From Wolinella sp052170135 (lineage in GTDB: Bacteria; Campylobacterota; Campylobacteria; Campylobacterales; Helicobacteraceae), in the NCBI GenBank assembly GCA_052170135.1, contig JBQNBC010000010.1, positions 1 through 60,302 on the forward strand: DNA of 60,302 bases, in the 5' to 3' direction. A model generated the notes under the pieces. It was not told the origin of the DNA. It was given only the letters and a program-made list of their open reading frames with translations, and searched no databases. Of this stretch, positions 53,851 to 60,302 are shown one piece after another (within the stretch, counting starts at the first letter, position 1; each line of letters opens with the position of its first letter). The translations under genes and the position numbers were made by a program.

Positions 53851-54378
53851 CTATTTAGCCTTTTTCGGCTTTGGGATAACCGTCATATTTATATATCGCC
53901 CCTCTAGTTTTGGCTCTTTATCCATTACTGCAATATCCTCGATTAGCATCCATACTCGATTTAAAACATCAATGCCACTCTGAGGCTCACTCATCTCGCG
54001 CCCTTTTAAAAAGACACGAAAACGTACATGCTTGTCATCTTCTAAAAATTCTTTTGCATGCTTTACTTTATAGTCAATGTCATTTTGTGCAATTTTTACA
54101 GATAATTTAATCTCTTTAATTTCAATCTGCTTTTGCTTTTTTTTCGCCTCTTTTTGCTTTTTTTCCTGCTGATAACGAAACTTTCCATAATCCATAACCT
54201 TGCAAACAGGTGGATTTGCATCAGGTGCAATCAGCACTAAATCAAGCCCAGCATCCTGCGCGATTTTAAGTGCCTCACCTGATGAAACAACACCATACTG
54301 CGCCCCATCATCCCCTAAACATCGCACCTCTGGGAATCTAATCTCCTCATTAAGAAGAATCACTTCATTTTTACTCAA
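53851..54378 (-). CDS. infC: Translation initiation factor IF-3
   Basis: 175 residues: N-domain (LNEEIRFPEVRCLGDDG, GLDLVLIAPDANPPVCKVMDYGK), basic linker, C-domain (RVFLKGREMSEPQSG). Start is TTG at 54378, with GAGG eight bases upstream, overlapping the thrS stop by two bases. A non-AUG start is the rule for infC because IF-3 discriminates against such codons and so represses itself; here the codon is TTG instead of the enteric ATT. Confidence 0.95.
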   Translation of the reverse strand: MSKNEVILLNEEIRFPEVRCLGDDGAQYGVVSSGEALKIAQDAGLDLVLIAPDANPPVCKVMDYGKFRYQQEKKQKEAKKKQKQIEIKEIKLSVKIAQNDIDYKVKHAKEFLEDDKHVRFRVFLKGREMSEPQSGIDVLNRVWMLIEDIAVMDKEPKLEGRYINMTVIPKPKKAK

Positions 54379-56183
54379 AAGCTAACCTCACTCATTTTCT
54401 CCTTACACTGCATGATAAATTCAGTCTCACTAAGTTCATATTGAGACTTAGCTCTTCTATCTCTAAGTGCAACTGTCCTATCGCTTACTTCCCTCTCGCC
54501 AAGCACTGCTATCATTGGAATCCTCTGCTTTTCAGAGGTGCGTATCTTTTTATTTAACGTCTCATTTTTATCATAAACCTCAGCGTAAACACCTACATTA
54601 CGCAACTCTTGGCGCAAATGCTTTGCATAAGCTAACTGCTCATCACCAATTGGAATAATCATAACCGGCGTAGGCGCAATAAAGAATGGAAACTCTCCAC
54701 CAAAATGTTCAGTTAATATCGCGACGAAACGCTCAAATGAGCCAAGAATCGCACGATGTATCATCACGGGGCGTTGTGCAGTATTGTTCTCATCGGTATA
54801 TGCAAGATCAAAGCGTTCAGGCAAATTCATATCAATTTGCACAGTACCACACTGCCATTTACGTCCAATAGCATCGGTAATTTTAATATCAATCTTCGGA
54901 CCGTAAAATGCACCACCACCCTCATCAATTCCGTATTTAAGCCCTTGTGACTCAAGTGCATCTTTTAATGCTTGTGTACCTTGTTCCCAAATTGCATCAT
55001 CGCCAATAGATTTCTCAGGACGAGTTGAAATCTCCATCTCATAGTTAAAACCAAACGCGCTCATGATTTTATCAACAAAATTAACGATATCAATCACTTC
55101 ATCGCGAATCTGCTCAGGTCTGCAAAATATATGTGCATCATCTTGAGTAAATTCTCGAACTCGTAAAAGCCCATGAAGCACGCCACTCTTCTCATGTCTA
55201 TGCACAACGCCATATTCATAGAAGCGAAGCGGAAGCTCACGATAACTCCTCACACCACTACCATAGACCTTGATATGCCCAACACAGTTCATTGGCTTAA
55301 TCCCATATTCGGCATCATCGATCTTTGTAAAATACATATTCTCTTTATAATTCTGATAGTGTCCGCTAATTTTCCACAGATCACTTCTTAAAATCTCAGG
55401 TCCACGCACAGGCTCGTAGTCTCGCCTAATATGTGCATCCGTAAGCATGGCTTCTAATCGACGACGGATTCTTGCTCCGGCTGGCAACCATATCGGCAAT
55501 CCAGCGCCAACATCATCATCAAATGTAAAAAGCCCAATCTCCATGCCAACTTTTCTATGATCGCGCTTTTTAGCCTCTTCCATCTGGTGCAGATAAGTCT
55601 TGAGTGCCTCTTTATCAGCAAAGGCGATGCCATAGATTCTCGTAAGCATCTCCGAGTTCTCATCTCCACCTAAATATGCGCCTGCAATTTTTGTGAGCTT
55701 AAATGCACTCAAAAGCTTTGTGCTTGGTAGATGTGGACCGCGACACAGGTCTTCAAACTCGCCCTGGCGATAGATAGAGAGCTTGCTATCAGGGATTCTT
55801 GATATCACTGCTTGCTTCAAATCATCTTTGGCAAACTTGGCAATAGCCTCGCTCCTAGGCAATACATATCGTTCTATATCTGCGCCTTTTTTTGCTAGTT
55901 CTTTCATCTTATCTTCGATTTTTGCTAGCTCCTCATCACCTATCTTACTATCTACACGGAAGTCATAGTAAAAACCCTCTTGAACGACAGGACCAACAAA
56001 AAACTGTGCTTCTGGATAGATTGATTTGATCGCCTGAGCCAACAGGTGAGCACAGGAGTGGCGGATTATATGCAAGGAATCTGGAGAGTTATCAAATGGA
56101 ATATCCTCACCAACAATTCCTAGCGCCTCAGCACTCTGAATGTCATAGATCTCATTTTGATGTTTGATTCCGATAGATTTCAC
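54375..56183 (-). CDS. thrS: Threonyl-tRNA synthetase (N-terminal TGS domain reduced)
   Basis: 602-residue class II synthetase. The editing domain shows HSCAHLLAQ (HxxxH) and LCRGPHLPS; the catalytic core has GIKPMNCVGH, the zinc site with that Cys plus two His, and motif 3 MIHRAILGSFERF. Only about 34 residues precede IIRHSCAHLL, compared with about 65 in E. coli, so the TGS domain is shortened or lost. First gene of the thrS-infC-rpmI-rplT unit; tRNA-Val lies 82 bases upstream. Confidence 0.96.
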   Translation of the reverse strand: MKSIGIKHQNEIYDIQSAEALGIVGEDIPFDNSPDSLHIIRHSCAHLLAQAIKSIYPEAQFFVGPVVQEGFYYDFRVDSKIGDEELAKIEDKMKELAKKGADIERYVLPRSEAIAKFAKDDLKQAVISRIPDSKLSIYRQGEFEDLCRGPHLPSTKLLSAFKLTKIAGAYLGGDENSEMLTRIYGIAFADKEALKTYLHQMEEAKKRDHRKVGMEIGLFTFDDDVGAGLPIWLPAGARIRRRLEAMLTDAHIRRDYEPVRGPEILRSDLWKISGHYQNYKENMYFTKIDDAEYGIKPMNCVGHIKVYGSGVRSYRELPLRFYEYGVVHRHEKSGVLHGLLRVREFTQDDAHIFCRPEQIRDEVIDIVNFVDKIMSAFGFNYEMEISTRPEKSIGDDAIWEQGTQALKDALESQGLKYGIDEGGGAFYGPKIDIKITDAIGRKWQCGTVQIDMNLPERFDLAYTDENNTAQRPVMIHRAILGSFERFVAILTEHFGGEFPFFIAPTPVMIIPIGDEQLAYAKHLRQELRNVGVYAEVYDKNETLNKKIRTSEKQRIPMIAVLGEREVSDRTVALRDRRAKSQYELSETEFIMQCKEKMSEVSF

Positions 56184-56264
56184 AGTCTTTTATACCTTCA
56201 AAAACATAAAGTTACACTACTCAATATTGATTAATTATTATGATGGCGTTTGGTCTAGGAGATA

Positions 56265-56340
56265 TGGTGGCCACGAGAGGACTCGAACCTCCGACCACTA
56301 CCATGTCAAGGTAGTGCTCTACCAACTGAGCTACGCGACC
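56265..56340 (-). tRNA. tRNA-Val (GAC)
   Basis: 76 bases with CCA encoded. Acceptor GGTCGCG/CGTGGCC with two wobble pairs, D arm GCTC-AGTTGGTA-GAGC, anticodon loop TTGACAT between CTACC and GGTAG, T arm CGGAGG-TTCGAGT-CCTCTCG. Confidence 0.95.
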
Positions 56341-56374
56341 AAGATTAAAGAGCGGCATTCTAACCAACATTGTT

Positions 56375-56821
56375 TTATTTTTTCTTAAAAAATGTCTGCC
56401 AAAGCAGGAGTGCAACAGCAAAATCAATCATCACATCAGCAAAATTAAAAATCGCAAACTCAAAACCATAATGCCAATAGACATAATCAACAACTCCACC
56501 ATGCAAGAATCGATCCAAAACATTTGAAAAGCCCGCCCCAAGCAGTATAGAAAACGCCAGATAATGCTCTCTAAAATAGTTAGCATCACGTGCTAAAAAG
56601 ATGGCGATTCCGCCAAGGAGACCAAGTTGAAGATATTTTAGCCATTCATCCAAAAATGCAAACATCGAAAATGCCACGCCCTTATTAAGCGCAAATGTGA
56701 TCGAGATTACCTCAGATTCCCAGCGAAATCCACCAAGAATTACCCACTTAATAAGCTGATCTATCGCAAAAATAGCCACAAGCACACATAGGGCGCGGAG
56801 CACCAGCCTAACCTCAACCAA
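56375..56821 (-). CDS. lspA: Lipoprotein signal peptidase LspA
   Basis: 148 residues, four membrane helices. The two catalytic aspartates are in NVLDRF and FNFADVMID. Removes signal peptides from prolipoproteins. The first possible start is TTG 56821, overlapping glmM by eight bases with AAGG upstream; GTG at 56803 with GAGG eight bases upstream is an equally good alternative. Confidence 0.93.
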   Translation of the reverse strand: MVEVRLVLRALCVLVAIFAIDQLIKWVILGGFRWESEVISITFALNKGVAFSMFAFLDEWLKYLQLGLLGGIAIFLARDANYFREHYLAFSILLGAGFSNVLDRFLHGGVVDYVYWHYGFEFAIFNFADVMIDFAVALLLWQTFFKKK

Positions 56822-58151
56822 GTGCTGCCTTAAAAAAGGCTACGCACCGTTCCATACAAGAATCCAGTGCGCGTAAATCCTTGCCCTCAAGCAGGATTCT
56901 TAACTTGTTTTCCGTCCCTGAATATCTTATTAACTGACGGAACCCAAGCCTCTCAATCTCGCCCAAAAGCTCACTATACCCATCGATACTATCCAGCTCA
57001 CGCTTGCTTGCAATAGGCAGATTTACGAGCTTTTGAGGATATAGCTCAAATGGATTTAGAGCCTCTGAAGCGCGCTTCCCGCTCTTGAGTACAAATACCA
57101 TTGTTTGAAGCGCAGATACCAGTCCATCGCCAGTTTTTGCAAAATCGCTAAAAATTACATGACCACTCTGCTCTCCGCCAAAATTTGCCCCTTCCTTCTG
57201 AAGTAACTCAAGTACATATTTATCGCCAACACTGGAGCGCACAAGCCTAATTCCAGCGCGATTCAAGAACTCTTCAAGCGCGAGATTACTCATCACAGTC
57301 GCGACAGCCACCGATTCTTTTAAAGAATTAGAATCGTGCAGATGCAAGGCTAGTGCGCCAATTAGCTTATCCCCATCTACAACCTCTCCGCGCTCATCAA
57401 CTACTACAAGCCTATCGGCATCACCATCAAGTGCAAAACCAATATCAGCACGCACGCGTCGCACCTCCTCGGCTAACATAAGTGGCTGAGTTGCGCCACA
57501 AGATTCGTTTATGTTATAGCCATTTGGAGAATCGTTAATCACAAAAACCTCCGCGCCAAGCTCGCTAAAGATTGTCGGGGCAACCTTGTATGCTGCACCA
57601 TTTGCCGTATCCAAGACAACGCGCACGCCATGGAGCGATAGCTCGCGAGGAAAGGAGTTTTTGATGTGCACAATATAACGACCAACAACATCATCGATTC
57701 TCTTTGACGCCCCTATCTCTTTTCCGCTTTTTTGGCTCACTTCCAAAAGAAAGTCATCAAAATATATTGCCTCAATCTCGCGCTCAGCACTCTCATCAAG
57801 TTTAAAACCAAAGCGATTGAAGAATTTAATTCCGTTATCATCAAATGGATTATGGCTTGCACTTATCATTATTCCAGCATCACAACGCATATCTTCCGTA
57901 AGATAGGCGATAGCTGGTGTAGGCATCGGACCAATCTGAATCACATCATACCCAACAGCCGTAAGCCCACTAACAATGGCATTTTCTATCATATATCCGC
58001 TTCGGCGCGTATCCTTGCCGACGAGAATCTTGTTGGTCTTGGAGTGTTTCCTGAAGTAGATTCCTGCGGCAAGACCTAACTTCATCGCTGAAAATGCCGT
58101 GAGCTTTTCACCCGCGCGCCCCCTAACACCATCTGTGCCAAATAGCCTCAT
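56814..58151 (-). CDS. glmM: Phosphoglucosamine mutase GlmM
   Basis: 445 residues. Converts glucosamine-6-P to glucosamine-1-P for UDP-GlcNAc. Active serine loop MISASHNPFDDNGIKFF around residue 100, metal loop ALDGDADRLVVVDE around 240, sugar loop GGEQSGHVIF and phosphate loop IRYSGTENKLRI. Same partner (lspA) as in H. pylori (ureC/glmM region). Confidence 0.96.
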   Translation of the reverse strand: MRLFGTDGVRGRAGEKLTAFSAMKLGLAAGIYFRKHSKTNKILVGKDTRRSGYMIENAIVSGLTAVGYDVIQIGPMPTPAIAYLTEDMRCDAGIMISASHNPFDDNGIKFFNRFGFKLDESAEREIEAIYFDDFLLEVSQKSGKEIGASKRIDDVVGRYIVHIKNSFPRELSLHGVRVVLDTANGAAYKVAPTIFSELGAEVFVINDSPNGYNINESCGATQPLMLAEEVRRVRADIGFALDGDADRLVVVDERGEVVDGDKLIGALALHLHDSNSLKESVAVATVMSNLALEEFLNRAGIRLVRSSVGDKYVLELLQKEGANFGGEQSGHVIFSDFAKTGDGLVSALQTMVFVLKSGKRASEALNPFELYPQKLVNLPIASKRELDSIDGYSELLGEIERLGFRQLIRYSGTENKLRILLEGKDLRALDSCMERCVAFFKAALG

Positions 58152-58235
58152 TGTAAGCCCCTATTTATCTATCTTTAATAAAAACATGGGCAAAATCCTG
58201 CCTTAAAAATATTTACAAAAGGATTAACACTAACT

Positions 58236-58511
58236 ATGGCTAATCATAAATCAGCTGAAAAACGTATCCGCCAAACAATCAAAAGAACAGAGCGAAATCG
58301 CTACTATCGCACAAGAATTAAAAACATTACAAAAGCTATTAAAGAGGCAGTTGCAAGCAATGATGTTGCTAAGGCTGAAGAAGCTCTAAAAGTTGCAAAC
58401 AAAGACCTACATAAATTTGTTAGCAAAGGAATCCTGCCCAAGAATACAGCTGCACGAAAAGTCAGTAGATTGCACGCATCAGTAAAAAAACTCTCTGCTC
58501 AGAATGCTTAA
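58236..58511 (+). CDS. rpsT: 30S ribosomal protein S20
   Basis: 91 residues, Lys/Ala-rich helical bundle: MANHKSAEKRIRQTIKRTERN start and KGILPKNTAARKVSRL. Binds 16S rRNA early in assembly. Divergent from glmM, 33 bases before prfA. Confidence 0.97.
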   Translation: MANHKSAEKRIRQTIKRTERNRYYRTRIKNITKAIKEAVASNDVAKAEEALKVANKDLHKFVSKGILPKNTAARKVSRLHASVKKLSAQNA

Positions 58512-58544
58512 GCGTCTGGGCATTTCCCTCTTAGTTTCTCCGAT

Positions 58545-59612
58545 ATGCTAATTTCGAAGCTTGTGCCTTTTATTGAGCGATTTGACGATATTTCCAAGAT
58601 GCTAGGCTCTATGGAAGTAATATCCGACATTAAGCGTATGACCGAGCTCAATAAGGAACAAAGCTCACTGGAGCCACTCGTTATCAAAGCAAAAGAGTAC
58701 ATGAGAGCATACGATTCCATTCAGGAGAATCGTATGCTTTTTGATGATAAAGAGCTTGGCGAACTAGCAAAAGAAGAAAACAAGCTTCTCGAGGAGGAAC
58801 TGGAAATTCTAGAGGGCGAAATCAAAATCCTGCTAATCCCAAAAGACCCGAATGATGACAAAAACATCTACCTAGAGATACGCGCTGGCACTGGTGGTGA
58901 CGAAGCAGGAATCTTTGTCGGTGATCTGTTTAAGGCATATTGTCGCTATGCAGATTCAAAGGGCTGGAGGGTAGAAATCATCAGCTCAAGTGAAAATAGC
59001 GTCGGTGGCTACAAAGAGGTTATCGCACTCATAAAAGGTAACGGTGTCTACTCCCGCCTAAAATATGAAGGCGGCACACACCGCGTTCAGCGTGTTCCAG
59101 AAACAGAATCACAAGGAAGAATCCATACATCAGCTATCACTGTAGCTATCATGCCGGAAGTCGATGATGTTGAGATAAACATAAATCCAAACGATCTAAA
59201 GATAGATGTTTTCCGCTCTGGTGGACATGGTGGGCAGTCAGTCAACACGACGGATTCTGCAGTCAGAATAACCCATATCCCAACCGGTATCACAGTCTCG
59301 ATGCAAGATGAAAAGTCGCAACATAAAAATAAAGATAAGGCGATGAAAATACTTAAAGCACGTCTTTATGAAGCCGAACTGGAAGCAAAAATGAGTGAAA
59401 ATACGGCTGCTAGAAAATTGCAAGTTGGTAGCGGGGATCGCAGCGAGCGTATACGCACATATAACTATCCACAAAATCGCCTAACAGACCATCGCGTAGG
59501 ACTTACCCTTTACAGTCTTGAAGAGGTGATGTTAAGTGGTGGATTTGATGCTGTTATAGACCCTATTATTGCCCATAACCAAGCAGAGCTAATGAAAGAA
59601 TCTGAAGAATAA
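58545..59612 (+). CDS. prfA: Peptide chain release factor 1
   Basis: 355 residues. GGQ motif in RSGGHGGQSVNTTDSA and the stop-codon recognition region with PETESQ-type sequence (VPETESQGRIHTSA) identify RF1, which reads UAA and UAG. Helical N-terminal domain intact. The 350 bases after it hold a weak hairpin near 59640 and the stem-loop at 59922-59947 only. Confidence 0.96.
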   Translation: MLISKLVPFIERFDDISKMLGSMEVISDIKRMTELNKEQSSLEPLVIKAKEYMRAYDSIQENRMLFDDKELGELAKEENKLLEEELEILEGEIKILLIPKDPNDDKNIYLEIRAGTGGDEAGIFVGDLFKAYCRYADSKGWRVEIISSSENSVGGYKEVIALIKGNGVYSRLKYEGGTHRVQRVPETESQGRIHTSAITVAIMPEVDDVEININPNDLKIDVFRSGGHGGQSVNTTDSAVRITHIPTGITVSMQDEKSQHKNKDKAMKILKARLYEAELEAKMSENTAARKLQVGSGDRSERIRTYNYPQNRLTDHRVGLTLYSLEEVMLSGGFDAVIDPIIAHNQAELMKESEE

Positions 59613-59921
59613 ATAACACAAGATATAGGCGTAATCCATCTAGTTTTTTTGGATGGAAATTTTCAACAGATAAATTTTGCAACACAAAAATATAAATAGA
59701 ATTCATGAAAAACAATAGTAAAGTCACAGGGGAATAAGATTGAGCACATTGCAACACGTAGCATACCAGCACAAGCCTCTATGAATTTCATATCAATAGA
59801 AACTGCAAGCTAACATAAATATCAAGAAATATAATTCAGTTGACACACAAATGCCTAAAATAGGACGTGAAAGAAAACAATTCATAATGTATGCACAAGC
59901 GAACAATAGTACAGTTAGTCT

Positions 59922-59947
59922 TTGAGATTCCCTCAAGGGAATCTCAA
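59922..59947. terminator. Perfect 11-bp stem-loop between convergent genes
   Basis: TTGAGATTCCC-TCAA-GGGAATCTCAA is a perfect inverted repeat, 16 bases from the stop of the minus-strand gene at 59963. No U-run on either side, so it is a bidirectional terminator candidate only by position and stability. Confidence 0.45.
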
Positions 59948-59962
59948 TTGAGGATTAGTAGA

Positions 59963-60157
59963 TTAGCTAAGTTTATTTTTCATAACCTCATCAAGCCACA
60001 CTCTAGCCTTATCTATACTATCAAATGCCTTGCTTTTTGCCACTTGCTGCGTCCCCTCATAGAATCGCACTCGAATTCCATCCTCTACTTCATCAATTTT
60101 TATGCGTGTAATCTTATTTAGATTTATAATTACGCGCTCATTTAGCTGGATAAACAT
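59963..60157 (-). CDS. Small conserved-looking protein of unknown function
   Basis: 64 residues starting at ATG 60157, five bases after AAGGAG; the longer frame to 60193 lacks such a signal. Sequence suggests a small alpha/beta domain: two beta strands (MFIQLNERVIINLNKITRIKI, VRFYEGTQQVAKSKAF) then a helix (SIDKARVWLDEVMKNK). I do not recognise a named family. Confidence 0.6.
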   Translation of the reverse strand: MFIQLNERVIINLNKITRIKIDEVEDGIRVRFYEGTQQVAKSKAFDSIDKARVWLDEVMKNKLS

Positions 60158-60237
60158 AAAAGCTCCTTGTTGAATTTTTCTCTGATTGTACATAAAAAGT
60201 ATAAAACTATCGCTAGATTCTTCGTGAGAAAGGGCGA

Positions 60238-60302
60238 TTATGCCTCGCCCCTCCCTTGTAGCTCCTCATAGTAGAATCTATGCAATATAGCTAGCTCTTC
60301 TT
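60238..60302 (-). CDS. C-terminal end of an unidentified gene (cut by window edge)
   Basis: One minus-strand frame is open from the right edge to a TAA at 60238-60240 and encodes EELAILHRFYYEELQGRGEA. The other frames stop within it. Too short to name. Confidence 0.4.
   Translation of the reverse strand, partial: EELAILHRFYYEELQGRGEA

Noticed and set aside
59566..59772. Hydrophobic minus-strand frame overlapping the end of prfA.
   Set aside because: No ribosome-binding site, cysteine/leucine-rich low-complexity translation of AT-rich DNA; partly antisense to prfA.
1..60302. CRISPR array, toxin-antitoxin, restriction-modification or other defence locus.
   Set aside because: Looked for regularly spaced repeats and for the relevant protein motifs on both strands; none seen.

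Overview
The window reads as a chromosomal segment of a Helicobacter-type member of the Campylobacterota (epsilonproteobacteria). The proteins look like that group throughout: a fused CcsBA cytochrome c synthase, a DUF342 protein, CcmA bactofilin with an M23 peptidase, an AddA-type RecB-like helicase, CbpA-HspR-RarA and CcoS. Several gene runs also match, from memory, gene order in H. pylori: rpmE-rsmI; ruvA-DUF342-murJ-cysS; mfd-ccmA-M23-folC-lptE-leuS-DUF6394-secF-secD-yajC-nhaA-addA; cbpA-hspR-rarA; lolA-secA-lolE; alaS-maf; infC-rpmI-rplT; lspA-glmM-rpsT-prfA. The species is not H. pylori. It carries nrfHA, argJ and a GGDEF diguanylate cyclase, which H. pylori lacks.

Layout. 1-840: 3'-truncated prophage capsid gene butted against the end of rsmI. 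742-3590: rsmI, rpmE, a short asparaginase-like protein, mreB. 3600-9530: ammonia-forming nitrite respiration locus nrfH-nrfA-ccsBA(nrfI-like)-secreted OB-fold protein, preceded by an FNR-type palindrome and a structured leader. 9826-15149: ruvA, DUF342, murJ, cysS. 15154-16150: second prophage fragment, at the place where H. pylori carries vacA. 16370-34967: tRNA-Leu, then a long minus-strand block for DNA repair, cell shape, folate, c-di-GMP signalling, LPS export, LeuRS, Sec translocation, Na+/H+ antiport and recombination. 35000-37646: heat-shock operon cbpA-hspR with an HspR-like operator, a small unlisted membrane ORF, and rarA. 37633-42048: lolA, secA, lolC/E-like permease. 42484-42947: decayed outer-membrane protein. 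43143-46989: YdcH-like, 5'-nucleotidase, argJ, K+ channel, rpmB. 47051-52424: flavoprotein, ccoS, maf, alaS, murG. 52424-53145: non-coding stretch holding what looks like the orphan right end of an IS200/IS605 element. 53145-56183: rplT, rpmI, infC, thrS; then tRNA-Val, lspA, glmM, rpsT, prfA, a small conserved-looking protein, and the end of one more gene at the right edge.

Most of the window is housekeeping. I see no CRISPR array, no intact transposase and no recognisable defence or toxin system. The points that deserve attention are the nrf locus (a CXXCK-haem NrfA paired with a dedicated-looking haem lyase and its control signals), the two convergent prophage scraps flanking a 14.4-kb block, a ~110-residue insertion in FolC, the HspR-type operator, the 30-residue membrane ORF between hspR and rarA, and the orphan omega-RNA-like hairpin. 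I do not claim a new system; these are the leads the sequence supports.
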